Positions 7,565-17,683 of a stretch of DNA of 64,000 bases are shown here, piece after piece; the stretch's first letter is position 1, and the number at the start of each line of letters is the position of its first letter. Source of the DNA: Engelhardtia mirabilis (GTDB lineage: Bacteria > Planctomycetota > UBA1135 > GCA-002686595); NCBI GenBank assembly GCA_007751255.1, contig CP036296.1, positions 372,001 to 436,000 on the forward strand, written 5' to 3'. The position numbers and the translations under genes are program-made. Under the pieces are notes generated by a model. It was not told where the DNA came from. It made no database searches and saw only the letters and a list, made by a program, of their open reading frames with translations.

Positions 7565-10090
7565 ATGTCCGACTCGAGCGCGACGATCGACGAACTCCTG
7601 GCCCACGCGGGCTGGCTGCACGGCCTGGCCCGACGGCTGGCGGGCGAGGCGGGGGCCGACGACCTGGTCCAGGAGGTCTGGCTCAAGGCCACCCGGCGCC
7701 CGCCGCAGAACCTGGAATCGCCCCGTGGCTGGCTCCAGTCGGCCCTGCGGAGCGTGCACCTGCGTCGGCTCGATCGGGCCTCCGCGCGGCACCTGCGAGA
7801 GCGTGAGGTCGCGCCCGATGGCGAGCTGCCCTCGTCAGCCGAGCTGGCCGGTCGAGCCGAGGCCCAGCGCCTCTTGGTCGAGGCCGTGCTCGCCCTCGAC
7901 GACCCCAACCGCCGTGCCTTGCTCCTGCACTTCTTCGAAGGGCACTCGGCGGCGGAGATCGCCCGGCGCGACGGCGAGCCCGCCTCGACGGTTCGCAATC
8001 GCATCGCCCGGGGCTTGGAGCAACTGCGCGAACGACTTGACCGCCGTCCGGGCGGTCGTGAGTCGTGGCTATCCGGAATGGTCCTACTCGCAACGCCGGA
8101 GCGTGGCGCCGCCAGCGTCGCCGCCGTCTCTCTCGCCACTATCGAAAGCCTCGCCGTGTGGAAGTTCGCCGTCGCCGCCGTGTCCGTGGGTCTGCTCGTT
8201 TGGTTCGGCCGCGGGCTGGTGCTGCAGGGGGCCGTGGCACCGTCCGACGAGGGCCTCGTCACCGCCGAGGTCGACGGAGCGGCGAGCAGCGAACGCCCCG
8301 GCCACACCGTCTCCGAGCCCAGGGCAGCTTCCGAGGACCAACGCCTAGCCCTCGTGAACATGCCCGTCGAGCCATCCGCTGCGCCGCTCGGACCCGTGCC
8401 GACTGGCGGGCCGGCCGTGTCCGGCCGAGTGCTCGATCCAGCCGGGCAGCCGGTGGTCGGCGCGGAGGTCTTCGAGGGCAGCCTGTCCGAGGTCTCCCTC
8501 AGCCTGCGCCGGCCCGAGACCCCGCGGCGCGCGCGCGCCGTGACGGACGCGGAGGGTCGCTATCGATTGGAGTTCGAGATTCCGTCCACCGTCATCCTCA
8601 GCGCCCGCAGCGCGGGCTTCGCCGCGAGTCCGGAGCGGCCGGTGGAGCTCGTCGCGGGCGAGCGGATCGAAGGTATCGACCACACCCTGCGAGTCGGGGC
8701 CACGGTGACCGGCGTCGCCTACGGCATCGACGGTCAGCCGGTGGCCGGGCGATCGGTGCAGGTCTCGAGTCCCGACCTGGGGGAGTTCCGCGAGCTGGTC
8801 ACCGATGCGCTCGGACGCTTCGAACTCCACGCGTTGATCCCCGGCCCCTGGCGCGCAGCGACCTTTCCCGGCGACGACGAGCTGATCGCAGCGGGCGAGC
8901 CCACGGGCGGCTTGGGCGGCATGGCCTTCTTGCACCAAGCTGTGTTCGTCCTCGCCGACGGCGGCAGCGAGCACCTCGAGCTCGGCCTGGTCGACGGCGA
9001 CTCCCCGCGGGTGCACGGCCGCCTGCTGCACGACGGCGAACCGATCAGCGGCCTGATGCAGTGGTACCCGGCCGCGCGCCCGACCCAGGTCAACGTGGTC
9101 CGCGCGGACGACGGGGGCGCCTTCTCGATCGAGCTGCCCGAAGCCGGCGCCTGGGTCGCCCACGCCAACGTGATGGGGCTCGCCAGCCGCGGGCAGCGCT
9201 TCGGCTTCGACCTGGCCCCGGGCGCGGTGGAGGAGATCGTGCTCGACCTGCGCGGCGCCACCCTCGCCGGCCGGGTCGTGGACGACGCCGGCGCACCGGT
9301 CGAGGACGCGCGGGTCGAGTTGCGCAGCGTGGCCGGCGCGCCGCACCAACCGGCCCCGACCCTCGGCGGCGACTCGGTCCACACCGGCGCCGACGGGCGC
9401 TTCACCTTCCACCTGCTCGCGCCCGGCAGCTACGTGGCGGTGGTCCACGGGAGCGCGCCGGACGGGACTGGCCTGCCCCAGGCGGGCACCGTGTCCGACG
9501 CGGCGACGGTGCAGGGGCCAGCGGCCGTCGACCTCGGCGACCTGGCCGTGGTCGGCGGCGCGACGGTCGAGCTGCACGCGCTCGACGCCCTCGGCCGCCC
9601 CGCGTCAGGCGCGAGCCTGTTCGTCCACGACGCCGAAGGCCGCCCCCTGAATCCCTGCACGGTGACCCGCACCTCGAGCGACGGATCGGCCGTGGCGCCC
9701 GTGCTGCCCCTGGGTCCCCTGTGGGTCACTGCTGTTCGCAACGACGGTGTGAGCGCAGCCACGGTGGTGGAAGTGGGTTCGGACGACCGGGTGGAGCTGA
9801 CCCTGGGCCCCGACCGCTGGCTCGAGGTCGCATTGGAAGACGGCACCGTCGATGCGACCCGCACTCACATCGCGATCACCGACGACCGTGGCCTGCAGTG
9901 GGGCGGCCTGGTCGATATCCGCAGCCACTTCGCCGCCAAGCCCGAGCGTGAACACCCCGAGCGCCCGCTGTTCGGGCCGCTGCCCCAGGGCTTCTACACC
10001 GTCCGCGTGGAGTCTGCGGACGGTGCGCTCAAAGGCGCGGTCGAGCTGGGGCCAATCTCAACTCAGGTCTCGACGGTGGTGGTGCACTGA
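7565..10090 (+). CDS. ECF sigma factor fused via a membrane helix to carboxypeptidase-regulatory-like repeats
   Basis: An 841-residue single polypeptide. Sigma region 2 is at about residues 8-75, with ADDLVQEVWLKA and RGWLQSALRSVHLRRLDR. Region 4 is at about 100-160, with LDDPNRRALLLHFFEGHSA and the recognition helix ASTVRNRIARGLEQL. A transmembrane helix follows at about 198-220 (FAVAAVSVGLLVWFG). From about 280 to the end come repeated CRD beta-sandwiches of the type VSGRVLDPAGQPVVGAEV and LAGRVVDDAGAPVEDARV. The sigma part must be cytosolic and the CRD part outside the membrane. The gene is divergent from the gingipain-like gene with about 190 bases between starts. ATG 7565 was preferred over TTG 7538. 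A second fusion of the same design is at 18296-21382. How a tethered sigma factor would act is not visible; proteolytic release or weak membrane-bound activity are options. Confidence 0.85.
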   Translation: MSDSSATIDELLAHAGWLHGLARRLAGEAGADDLVQEVWLKATRRPPQNLESPRGWLQSALRSVHLRRLDRASARHLREREVAPDGELPSSAELAGRAEAQRLLVEAVLALDDPNRRALLLHFFEGHSAAEIARRDGEPASTVRNRIARGLEQLRERLDRRPGGRESWLSGMVLLATPERGAASVAAVSLATIESLAVWKFAVAAVSVGLLVWFGRGLVLQGAVAPSDEGLVTAEVDGAASSERPGHTVSEPRAASEDQRLALVNMPVEPSAAPLGPVPTGGPAVSGRVLDPAGQPVVGAEVFEGSLSEVSLSLRRPETPRRARAVTDAEGRYRLEFEIPSTVILSARSAGFAASPERPVELVAGERIEGIDHTLRVGATVTGVAYGIDGQPVAGRSVQVSSPDLGEFRELVTDALGRFELHALIPGPWRAATFPGDDELIAAGEPTGGLGGMAFLHQAVFVLADGGSEHLELGLVDGDSPRVHGRLLHDGEPISGLMQWYPAARPTQVNVVRADDGGAFSIELPEAGAWVAHANVMGLASRGQRFGFDLAPGAVEEIVLDLRGATLAGRVVDDAGAPVEDARVELRSVAGAPHQPAPTLGGDSVHTGADGRFTFHLLAPGSYVAVVHGSAPDGTGLPQAGTVSDAATVQGPAAVDLGDLAVVGGATVELHALDALGRPASGASLFVHDAEGRPLNPCTVTRTSSDGSAVAPVLPLGPLWVTAVRNDGVSAATVVEVGSDDRVELTLGPDRWLEVALEDGTVDATRTHIAITDDRGLQWGGLVDIRSHFAAKPEREHPERPLFGPLPQGFYTVRVESADGALKGAVELGPISTQVSTVVVH

Positions 10091-10383
10091 CTCCGATCGA
10101 GATCGTCGGACCCTGGTGGGCCGTCGAGACGCGAACCCTGAGTCGTCGCGATGTCCGCGCCGAGGGTCGACGGGCAACCGACCCTGAAGGGCAGTCACCC
10201 CGGCACGCTCGGCCGTCCAGTTCTCGGTGATCGGCCCGATGTTCGACGAGACGGACGCGCGGTGCAGGTTGGCAGGTGACGGAAGCGAGAGGTCCGCAGG
10301 GGTTGCGGGTGAGCGCCGACGAGCCCCGTGGTCCATGGAGTAGGCTTGGTGTCCCGCCCAAGGCGGACCAACCGAGGCCTCCA

Positions 10384-11964
10384 ATGAGCACGCAAGTCGC
10401 GCAGCCCCTGCGGCTGCGACGGGTGGCGATCGACACCTATCGAGAGAACGTCGCGTTCCTTCACCGCGATTGTCCCGCCTACCGAACCGAGGGCTTCCAG
10501 GCCCTGGCGAAGGTCCGCGTGTCGTCGGCGAACGGCGAGGGGCGGCGCATCGTCGCGCTGCTCAACATCGTCGACGACGCGTCCATCGTCGGCACCGGTG
10601 AGATCGGCCTCGGCGAGCAGGCCTTCGACCAGCTCGCGGCAGTCGAGGGCGCCGAGTGCAGCGTCGACCACGCCGAGCCACCGCGATCCCTCGACGCGGT
10701 CCACCGCAAGATCGCCGGGGAGCGCCTGGACTATCCCGACTTCCGCGCGATCGCGAACGACATCGTCTCGAACCGCTATTCGAAGGTGGAAATGGCCGCC
10801 TTCCTCGTGTCCTGCGGCCAAACGGGCCTGGAGCGGGAGGAGGTCCTGCACCTGACTCGAGCCATGGTCGAGACCGGCGAGCGGCTCGACTGGGGCGAGG
10901 CGCTGGTCGCCGACAAGCACTGCATCGGCGGCATTCCCGGCAACCGGACGTCGATGCTGGTGGTCCCGATCGTCGCCGCCCACGGGATGCTGATCCCCAA
11001 GACGTCCAGCCGCGCGATCACGTCGCCCGCCGGAACGGCCGACACGATGAGCGTTCTGGCGCGGGTCGACCTCCCCATGGACGAGATTCAGGCCATCGTC
11101 CGGCGCGAGCGGGGCTGCCTGGCCTGGGGCGGGACCGCGCGCCTGGCGCCCGTCGACGACTTCTTGATCTCGGTCGAACGCCCCCTGTCGATCGACTCGC
11201 CGGGCCAGATGGTGGCCTCGATCCTGTCCAAGAAGATCGCCGCGGGGGCGACCCATCTGCTGGTGGACATCCCGATGGGACCATCGGCCAAGGTCCGCGA
11301 CATGGGCGCCGCCCTGCGGCTGCGCAAGCTGTTCGAGTTCGTCGGCGACCGGCTGGGTCTGCACATCGAGGTCGTCATGACCGACGGCTCGGAGCCCATC
11401 GGACGCGGCATCGGTCCCGTACTGGAGGCCCGCGACGTGATGCAGGTGCTGCAGAACGACGCCGTCGCGCCCCAGGACCTGCGCCAGAAGGCCTTGCGAC
11501 TCGCTGGGCGGGTGCTCGAGTTCGACCCGGACGTGCGCGGGGGTCAGGGCTTCGCCCTGGCGCGGGACATCCTGGACTCCGGTCGCGCCCTGTCGAAGAT
11601 GCGGGACATCATCGTCGCCCAGGGCGAAGTCGACGGTCCGCCCCGGCAGCCCGGGCGCCTGCGACAGGAGGTGCGCAGCGAGCGCGAAGGTGTGGTGACC
11701 GCGATCGACAATCACCAGTTGGCCCGTATCGCTCGTCTGGCCGGAGCGCCGATGGATCTCGGCGCGGGGGTCGACCTCCACAAGAAGCTCGGCGACCAAG
11801 TCGACGCCGGCGAGCTGCTCTACACCGTCTACGCCGACTTCCCCTCGGACGCGCGCTTCGCCGAAGAGCGCGTCAAGCAGAGCGTCGGCTACACCATCGA
11901 GGCGGCGAGTGCCCAGGTGGGCGCGCGTGCGGGCGGGTCGGCGCTGACGCAGGAGCTGTCGTGA
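10384..11964 (+). CDS. AMP phosphorylase / thymidine phosphorylase family protein
   Basis: A 526-residue cytosolic enzyme of the archaeal-type nucleoside (mono)phosphate phosphorylase group (TIGR02645-like). That group splits AMP with phosphate into adenine and ribose 1,5-bisphosphate. Conserved stretches are [16 protein letters not shown] (the phosphate- and ribose-binding lysine/histidine segment) and [16 protein letters not shown] near residue 206; the latter replaces the KMSGRGLGHTGGT of true thymidine phosphorylases. The N-terminal ~85 residues form the extra beta domain typical of this group. ATG 10384 was chosen and the first conserved strand follows directly. The stop overlaps the PRPP synthetase start (GTGA), so the two are coupled. 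The enzymes share ribose phosphates: one releases ribose 1,5-bisphosphate, the other makes PRPP from ribose 5-phosphate. No RuBisCO or ribose-bisphosphate isomerase gene is in the window. Confidence 0.88.
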   Translation: MSTQVAQPLRLRRVAIDTYRENVAFLHRDCPAYRTEGFQALAKVRVSSANGEGRRIVALLNIVDDASIVGTGEIGLGEQAFDQLAAVEGAECSVDHAEPPRSLDAVHRKIAGERLDYPDFRAIANDIVSNRYSKVEMAAFLVSCGQTGLEREEVLHLTRAMVETGERLDWGEALVADKHCIGGIPGNRTSMLVVPIVAAHGMLIPKTSSRAITSPAGTADTMSVLARVDLPMDEIQAIVRRERGCLAWGGTARLAPVDDFLISVERPLSIDSPGQMVASILSKKIAAGATHLLVDIPMGPSAKVRDMGAALRLRKLFEFVGDRLGLHIEVVMTDGSEPIGRGIGPVLEARDVMQVLQNDAVAPQDLRQKALRLAGRVLEFDPDVRGGQGFALARDILDSGRALSKMRDIIVAQGEVDGPPRQPGRLRQEVRSEREGVVTAIDNHQLARIARLAGAPMDLGAGVDLHKKLGDQVDAGELLYTVYADFPSDARFAEERVKQSVGYTIEAASAQVGARAGGSALTQELS

Positions 11965-12845
11965 GCGCGAAGGACGGGCCGACGCGGATGCTCTTCTTCG
12001 ACGAGTACGCCGCGCCCGCGCGGCGCCTGGCGCGGGCCGCTGGGCTCGAAGGCTCGCAGGTCGAGGTGCACCGCTTTCCGGACGGAGAGTCGCGGCTCCG
12101 CTTGCCGGCGTCGCTGCCGAAGTCGGTCGTGCTGGTGCGTAGCCTGGACCATCCGAACGCGAAGTTGATCGAGCTGCTGCTCGCGGCTCAGACCGCACGA
12201 GAGCTCGGCGCGGAGCACCTGACCCTGGTCGCGCCGTACCTGTGCTACATGCGCCAGGACAAGGCCTTCAGGCCGGGTGAGGCGGTCAGCCAGCGGGTCA
12301 TCACGCGCTTCCTGGCGGGTCAGTTCGATCGTCTGCTGACGGTCGATCCCCACCTGCACCGGACCAAGAACCTGGACCTGCTCGCCCCGGGCCTGACCAC
12401 CGTGGTGCTGTCCGCGACCGGACCCATCGCGGCGTTCCTGGAGGCCCGGGTCGACCGGCCCCTGCTGGTCGGACCCGACGAGGAGTCCGAGCAGTGGGTC
12501 GCGGCGATCGCGGAGTGCTCGGGTCTCGACTACGCCGTGGGGACCAAGCGACGCCGCGGGGACGCCGACGTGGAGGTGTCCCTTCCCGCTCGGAGCTTCG
12601 CCGATCGGAACGTGGTCTTGGTCGACGACATCGCCAGCACCGGGCGATCCCTGGTCGCGGTGGCAAAGGCGGTGGCGAAGGACGGGCCGCGCAGCATCAG
12701 CGCCGTCGTCACCCACGGGATCTTCGCCGACGATGCGCTGGCCAAGCTGGCCGCGGCGGGAATCGCGAACGTCTGGACCACGGACAGCGTGTCCGGGTGT
12801 CAGGGCGAGATCGAGTTGGCGGGACTGATCGCCGACGCGCTCTGA
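11961..12845 (+). CDS. prs: Ribose-phosphate pyrophosphokinase (PRPP synthetase)
   Basis: A 294-residue enzyme that makes phosphoribosyl pyrophosphate from ribose 5-phosphate and ATP. It contains the N-terminal [12 protein letters not shown] segment, [11 protein letters not shown] as the ATP/metal loop (YARQDR in classical enzymes), VDPHLHR as the metal-binding histidine segment, and the PRPP-binding loop [14 protein letters not shown] near residues 217-230. It is slightly shorter than the usual ~315 residues and resembles the archaeal type more than the allosteric bacterial one. The start is GTG 11961, overlapping the previous stop by four bases. The pairing with AMP phosphorylase suggests salvage of adenosine nucleotides into the ribose phosphate pool. 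Confidence 0.9.
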   Translation: MSAKDGPTRMLFFDEYAAPARRLARAAGLEGSQVEVHRFPDGESRLRLPASLPKSVVLVRSLDHPNAKLIELLLAAQTARELGAEHLTLVAPYLCYMRQDKAFRPGEAVSQRVITRFLAGQFDRLLTVDPHLHRTKNLDLLAPGLTTVVLSATGPIAAFLEARVDRPLLVGPDEESEQWVAAIAECSGLDYAVGTKRRRGDADVEVSLPARSFADRNVVLVDDIASTGRSLVAVAKAVAKDGPRSISAVVTHGIFADDALAKLAAAGIANVWTTDSVSGCQGEIELAGLIADAL

Positions 12846-12874
12846 GCGCTTCGAGCAGCGCGCGGGGGCCCGAG

Positions 12875-12917
12875 CGAATCAGGCGATTCGAGCGACCCAG
12901 GCAACTCGGCCGCCTGG
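12875..12917. terminator. Two small hairpins between convergent genes, possible terminator
   Basis: A perfect 6-bp stem with a 4-base loop (12875-12890) is followed by a second 6-bp stem (12897-12902 with 12912-12917). They fill the 112-base gap between the convergent PRPP synthetase and RNB genes. There is no T-run, and such short stems are common in high-GC DNA, so this is tentative. Confidence 0.35.
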
Positions 12918-12957
12918 TGCCGCCGCGCAGCGTTGCGAAGGACTCGGGCGATCGAAC

Positions 12958-14421
12958 TCAAATCGCCTCGAAGTCGATGAAGCCCCGTCTCACGTCGGTT
13001 CGGACGAGCTCGACGCGCAGCGCGTGGCCCACGCCCAGGTGACCCCTGTGATTCACGAGCATGCCCTCCACCGGCGGGTTGGCGATGCGGACCCAGGTGC
13101 CGTGCTCGGAGTCCCCGGTGACGATCGCGTCGAACCTCTCACCCGTGCGGCCGCGCAGGAACAGGGCCGCGGCGGACTTGCGTACCCGGCGTTCGACCTT
13201 CTCGGCGTCGGCCTCCTTCTCGGTGCAGCGCTCGGCGATCCGGGAGAGCTCGCGGGGATCGTAGGGGGGCTCGTTCCCGGCCAGGGCGGCCAGCAGGATG
13301 CGCTGGTTGACCAGGTCGGGAAAGCGGCGATTGGGAGCCGTCGAGTGGGAGTAGTCGCGAACGCCGAGGGCGAAGTGACCGGACTCGCCGCCGGCCACGT
13401 ACTCGCCTCGACCCAGGAGCTTGATCACCACCAGCGACAGGTCCTGGAAGGCCTCGGGTGCCGCCTGGCGCCGATTCACGAGGAACCGTGCCAGGGCGGG
13501 GCCGTCCGGCTGGCTCGGGAGCTGTTCGCCGAAGCCCGCCGCGATCTCGCGCAGGCGGGGCCAGTTCTTCGGCCGTCGCACCACCCGCTGGATCCCGGAG
13601 CTGCGTGCCGCGAGATAGCGGCCGATGACGCCGTTGGCGCCGACCATGAAGTGCTCGATCAACTTCGTCGCGTGATTCTTGTGCCCCTCGACGAAGCCGG
13701 TCACCTGGCCCTCGACGTAGACCGCGCGCGGCGCACGGGTGTCGAATTCCAGCGCGCCCTCCTCCCGGCGACGGGCTTCGAGCAGCTGCGCGGCGGCGTC
13801 CTGTAGGCGTAGTTGCTCCGCCAGGGCGGGCTCGTCGGCCAGCGGGCCGGGAGCCTCCCCCGCGCCCTCGAGCCAGGCACCGACGCCCGGGTAGGCGAGT
13901 TGCGCGCGATTGCGGACCAACGCCCGGTAGACGTCGCTGGCACCCAGGCCGCCGCGCGGGTCGACCACGAACTCGACGACCACCGCGTCGCGCTCGCAGC
14001 CCCGGTTGAGGGAGGTCCGATCCGTGCTGAGCTCGAGGGGCAGCATCGGGAACACCATCGGAGCCGTGTACACCGACGTGGTGTTGTGTCGGGCGTGCCG
14101 GTCGATGGCAGAGTCGCGAGCGACGGTGTCGGCGACGCCGGCGATTGCCACCAGAATCCGCGTCGCGCCGTCGGCCGTGCGCTCGCCGGCAGTCAACTGA
14201 TCGATGTCGCGCGAGTCGTCGTTGTCGATCGAGACCCAGGGCAGGTCGCGCAGATCGCGCGCCTCGCCCGCGTGGTCGGTGCGCGAGGTGGGCGCCGCCA
14301 GCTCACCCATGACCGCGGTCGAGAAGCCGGGCAGGAAGCCCCGCTCGACCATCGCGGTCTTGGCGATGTCCTCGAGTTCGGTGCGGTGGTCGGACCGGGG
14401 TTCGCTGCGTTGGTGGCTCAT
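12958..14421 (-). CDS. RNB-domain ribonuclease (RNase II/R family)
   Basis: A 487-residue 3'-5' exoribonuclease-type protein. The RNB catalytic aspartates are in SIDNDDSRDIDQLT (residues 64-77). NTTSVYTAPMVFPMLP, RNRAQLAYP and the late RNB block HSTAPNRRFPDLVNQ follow as expected. The C-terminal ~60 residues look like a short S1-like beta barrel (GERFDAIVTGDSEHGTWVRI). It lacks the N-terminal cold-shock domains and the basic tail of RNase R, so it belongs to the shorter RNB proteins. It is convergent with the AMP phosphorylase/prs pair. Its start at 14421 lies 26 bases from the stop of the epimerase-like gene upstream on the same strand, so they may be co-transcribed. Confidence 0.88.
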   Translation of the reverse strand: MSHQRSEPRSDHRTELEDIAKTAMVERGFLPGFSTAVMGELAAPTSRTDHAGEARDLRDLPWVSIDNDDSRDIDQLTAGERTADGATRILVAIAGVADTVARDSAIDRHARHNTTSVYTAPMVFPMLPLELSTDRTSLNRGCERDAVVVEFVVDPRGGLGASDVYRALVRNRAQLAYPGVGAWLEGAGEAPGPLADEPALAEQLRLQDAAAQLLEARRREEGALEFDTRAPRAVYVEGQVTGFVEGHKNHATKLIEHFMVGANGVIGRYLAARSSGIQRVVRRPKNWPRLREIAAGFGEQLPSQPDGPALARFLVNRRQAAPEAFQDLSLVVIKLLGRGEYVAGGESGHFALGVRDYSHSTAPNRRFPDLVNQRILLAALAGNEPPYDPRELSRIAERCTEKEADAEKVERRVRKSAAALFLRGRTGERFDAIVTGDSEHGTWVRIANPPVEGMLVNHRGHLGVGHALRVELVRTDVRRGFIDFEAI

Positions 14422-14446
14422 GCGCGGGGATTCGAGGTTGCCGCGA

Positions 14447-15547
14447 TCAACGCCGCAGCCGCTCGAGCATGGCGGCTTCTTGCTCGGCGGTAGGCCAGCG
14501 GCGGGCGCCTGCGCGGCGCTCCTCGGGCTGGGCCAGCCACCAGGCCTGGGTGTCCCGCGCGGTGTCCGCCAGGGAATGGTAGGTCAAGCCCGCCGCGACG
14601 GCCGCGCTGGCGTCGGTGTGCCGGTCCATGCGACCCCAGTCGAACATCGGCGTGGGGAACTTCAGCTCGTCGACGAGGTCGGCGCTGGGCCAGTGCAGGC
14701 GCGTGGGCGCGGCGCTGAAGGCGCGCAGGCCCCACATCAGCTGCTCGTTGGTCAGCTTCGAGGCGGGTCCGACGCCGTTGAACACGCCGGGCGTGTCGTT
14801 CTCCACCAGGCGGATCAGCCACGGGCACAGGTCGCGCGCGTCGATCCACTGCACCTCGTTGCCCGGCAGCGCGGGGCAGACCACGTCACCGCCGCGGTGC
14901 AACCGGTCGACCCAGTAGGTGAAGCGGTCGGTGGTGTCGCCCGGGCCGACGATGTAGCAGGGACGCACGACCGTGGCGCGCTCGCCGTAGACCGCGCGCA
15001 CGATGCGATCACCCTCGGCCTTGAGCGGGCCGTAGGTCTCTCCTGTGACCGTCTCCACGTCCGGATCCGGCGCCGGCAGCAGCGGGCCGTCGCGATCGAC
15101 GCTCGGCTGGGCCTCGTAGTCGTAGACGGCGACCGTGGACGTGAATAGATAGCGACCGACGCGCCCCTCGAGCAGCACCGCCGAGGCGCGCACGTGACGC
15201 GGCACGTAGCCGGAGTTGTCGATCACCGCGTCCCAGCGGCGCTCGCCCGCCAGCGCCGCGAGCCCGTCGCCCTTGTTCGGGTCGCGGTCGCCGGTCAGCT
15301 CCTCGACGCGGTCGCCGTAGAGCCCCGACTTGCTGCCGCGGTTGAACATCGTCACGCGGTGTCCGCGCTGGAGCGCGTACTCGATCTGGTGCGGACCGAT
15401 GAAGCCGGTGCCGCCCAGGAAGAGCAGGTCGAGGGGCTTTCCCGACCGCGGCGCGGCCGCCAGGGGGCGCGAGAGCGCGGCCGGACCCAGGGTCGCACCA
15501 GCCAGGAGGGCGGCGCCGGCGCCCAGGAAGGATCTGCGTGTAGTCAT
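14447..15547 (-). CDS. Tat-exported NAD-dependent epimerase/dehydratase family protein
   Basis: A 366-residue short-chain dehydrogenase-type protein of the extended (SDR) class. It starts with a twin-arginine signal (TTRRSFLGAGAALLAGATL, residues 2-20) ending near an Ala-rich cleavage site, so it is predicted to be exported folded with its cofactor. The Rossmann NAD motif GGTGFIG is at 45-51. A YGPLK segment supplies the Y-x-x-x-K catalytic pair, followed by RPCYIVGPGD and a substrate-side QWIDARDLCPWL segment. ATG 15547 gives the Tat motif immediately. Homologues of this kind are common and poorly characterised in planctomycetes. The sugar-nucleotide substrate is unknown, and such substrates are not expected outside the cytoplasm, so the role may differ from cytosolic epimerases. 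Confidence 0.8.
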   Translation of the reverse strand: MTTRRSFLGAGAALLAGATLGPAALSRPLAAAPRSGKPLDLLFLGGTGFIGPHQIEYALQRGHRVTMFNRGSKSGLYGDRVEELTGDRDPNKGDGLAALAGERRWDAVIDNSGYVPRHVRASAVLLEGRVGRYLFTSTVAVYDYEAQPSVDRDGPLLPAPDPDVETVTGETYGPLKAEGDRIVRAVYGERATVVRPCYIVGPGDTTDRFTYWVDRLHRGGDVVCPALPGNEVQWIDARDLCPWLIRLVENDTPGVFNGVGPASKLTNEQLMWGLRAFSAAPTRLHWPSADLVDELKFPTPMFDWGRMDRHTDASAAVAAGLTYHSLADTARDTQAWWLAQPEERRAGARRWPTAEQEAAMLERLRR

Positions 15548-15814
15548 GGTCACGGTCGAGTGTGGGGGGGCGGAGTCGCGTTCAGATCCTAGCCGGCGAT
15601 CTTCGCCGGGTCTGCGTAGCGCGGAGGGCCAGGTGCTCGAGACCCCCTCGAGGGGGGCGACGGGCCCTCCGCCTGCGGGATCGACTACGGAGCGGCATGA
15701 CTCAGCCACGCGCGTGGGCTGTATCGTGTTCGCCCTTGCGCCGGATCGGGGCTCGCCGCGCCCCGGTGGATCCCCTCCCGCCTCGGCCATGGTCCTCCCA
15801 CCGACCCCCTCCCC

Positions 15815-17428
15815 ATGCACCGCGAGATCCGCAGGCGACGCACCTTCGCCATCATCTCCCACCCGGACGCGGGCAAGACCACGCTGACCGAGAAGCTGCT
15901 CCTTTACGGCGGCGCCCTCGGTCTGGCCGGGTCGGTCACGGCGCGCAAGAACCAGCGCTCGACGGCCTCGGACTGGATGGAGCTCGAGCGCCAGCGCGGC
16001 ATCTCGGTCAGCTCCACGGTGCTGCAGTTCGACTTCCGCGACCACGTCCTCAACCTGCTCGACACGCCGGGGCACAAGGACTTCTCCGAGGACACCTACC
16101 GCGTGCTGACCGCGGTGGACTCGGCGGTGATGGTGATCGACGCCAGCAAGGGCATCGAGGCCCAGACGCGCAAGCTGTTCGAGGTCTGCCGCCAGAGCGG
16201 CGTGCCGATCCTGACCTTCATCAACAAGCTCGACCGGCCGGCGCGGGACCCGCTGGAGCTGATGGACGAGTTGGAAGAGGTGCTCGGCATCAGCGCTTTT
16301 GCGGCCAACTGGCCGATCGGCAGCGGCGCGGCCTTCAGCGGAGTGTTGGACCGGCGCTCGGGCCTGTTGCACCACTTCGAGCGCACGCCCGGCGGGGCGT
16401 TCCGCGCACCGGTCGCCGTGGGCAGCCTCGAGGATCCTCAGGTGCGCGCCGCCTTCGCGCCGGACGTCATCGACCGTGCCATCGGTGAGCTCGAGCTGCT
16501 CGACGGCGCGTCGGCGCCCTTCGACCCCGAGCGCATCCTCGCCGGCGAGTTGACACCGGTCTACTTCGGCAGCGCCGTGCGCAACTTCGGGGTCGAGCTC
16601 CTGCTCGATGCCCTGGTCGAGCTGGCCCCGCCGCCCAAGGCGCGCCGCGCCGGCGAGCGCGTGGTCAAGCCCGACGACCCCGGCTTCTCCGCGTTCGTGT
16701 TCAAGATCCAGGCCAACATGGACCCGCGCCACCGCGACCGCCTGGCCTTCGCGCGCATCTGCTCCGGGCGCTTCGAGCGCGGCATGCCGGTGTTCCACAC
16801 GCGCACCGGCGATCGCGTGCGCCTGACGAGCTCGCACCGCGTCTTCGGCCGCGAACGCGAGACGGTGGACGAGGCCTTCGCCGGGGACGTGGTCGGCATC
16901 GTCGGCCGCTCCGACTTCCAGATCGGCGACACCCTGGCCGAGGACGCCTCGCTCACCATCGACCGCATCCCGGCCTTCGCGCCGGAGCACTTCGCCTTCC
17001 TCCACGGCGACGGCGCCGCGGAGCAGAAGCGCTTCTCCAAGGGCCTGACCCAGCTACTGCAAGAGGGCGTGGTGCAGTCCTTCCTACTCGAGCGCAGCGG
17101 CCAGCGCATCCCCGTCCTGGGCGCCGTCGGCCCCCTGCAGTTCGACGTGGTGCGCCACCGCCTCGAGAGCGAGTACGGCGCGACCACGCGCCTGGAGCAA
17201 TCGCCCTGGTCGGCCATGGCCTGGATCGAAGGCGATCCCCTCGACGGCTCCGTCGACCGCCAAGCCCTCGACGACCTGGCCCTGCCCACCGGCGCCGCCC
17301 TGTGTCGCGACCGCGTCGGCCGCTACGCGATCCTGTTCGAAGGCGCCTGGAGCCGCGACTTCTTCATGCAGCGCAAGTCGAGCGTGACCCTGTCCAGCAC
17401 GCCGACGCGCGTCCCCGCCCACGGGTAG
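15815..17428 (+). CDS. prfC: Peptide chain release factor 3
   Basis: A 537-residue translational GTPase that recycles release factors 1 and 2 from the terminating ribosome. G1 is SHPDAGKTTLTE at residues 15-26. The switch I region has RQRGISVSSTVLQF, G3 is DTPGHKDF, and G4 is FINKLDRPARDP. The RF3-specific insert and domains II and III follow (GVVQSFLLERSGQRIPVLGAVGPLQFDVV). Length and order match the family (about 525-540). ATG 15815 is 267 bases from the divergent epimerase start. The intervening DNA presumably holds both promoters. Confidence 0.95.
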   Translation: MHREIRRRRTFAIISHPDAGKTTLTEKLLLYGGALGLAGSVTARKNQRSTASDWMELERQRGISVSSTVLQFDFRDHVLNLLDTPGHKDFSEDTYRVLTAVDSAVMVIDASKGIEAQTRKLFEVCRQSGVPILTFINKLDRPARDPLELMDELEEVLGISAFAANWPIGSGAAFSGVLDRRSGLLHHFERTPGGAFRAPVAVGSLEDPQVRAAFAPDVIDRAIGELELLDGASAPFDPERILAGELTPVYFGSAVRNFGVELLLDALVELAPPPKARRAGERVVKPDDPGFSAFVFKIQANMDPRHRDRLAFARICSGRFERGMPVFHTRTGDRVRLTSSHRVFGRERETVDEAFAGDVVGIVGRSDFQIGDTLAEDASLTIDRIPAFAPEHFAFLHGDGAAEQKRFSKGLTQLLQEGVVQSFLLERSGQRIPVLGAVGPLQFDVVRHRLESEYGATTRLEQSPWSAMAWIEGDPLDGSVDRQALDDLALPTGAALCRDRVGRYAILFEGAWSRDFFMQRKSSVTLSSTPTRVPAHG

Positions 17429-17683
17429 CACGGTTCTGAAAGTTGGGGTTTTCTGCCTGGGGTCGAGGCCGATGAACCAAAGTCCAATGGCGGGACAGAG
17501 TTGGCTGCGGATCGCCTTTGAGGTTCATCGGCGCGGCAATCCGACGCGCGGAATCTTCTGTCGCCCGATCGACCTCGGCCGGTGGACAGCGCCTTGGCAG
17601 TGGCTAGGCTGGGTGCTCGAGGTCGCGACTTTGCCTCTCCCGCGCCCTCGTCCCTTTCCGAAACTTCTACGAGGCAAAACGAC

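Noticed and set aside
7375-8361. N-terminal extension of the gingipain-like frame
   Set aside because: Antisense to the sigma-CRD fusion. A signal peptide and ribosome-binding site place the start at 7374.
15548-17005. N-terminal extension of the epimerase-like frame
   Set aside because: It runs antisense through prfC; the Tat signal directly after ATG 15547 fixes the start.
17472-17683. Plus-strand frame starting at 17472
   Set aside because: It overlaps the small secreted protein in another frame and becomes arginine/proline-rich; no support beyond an ATG.
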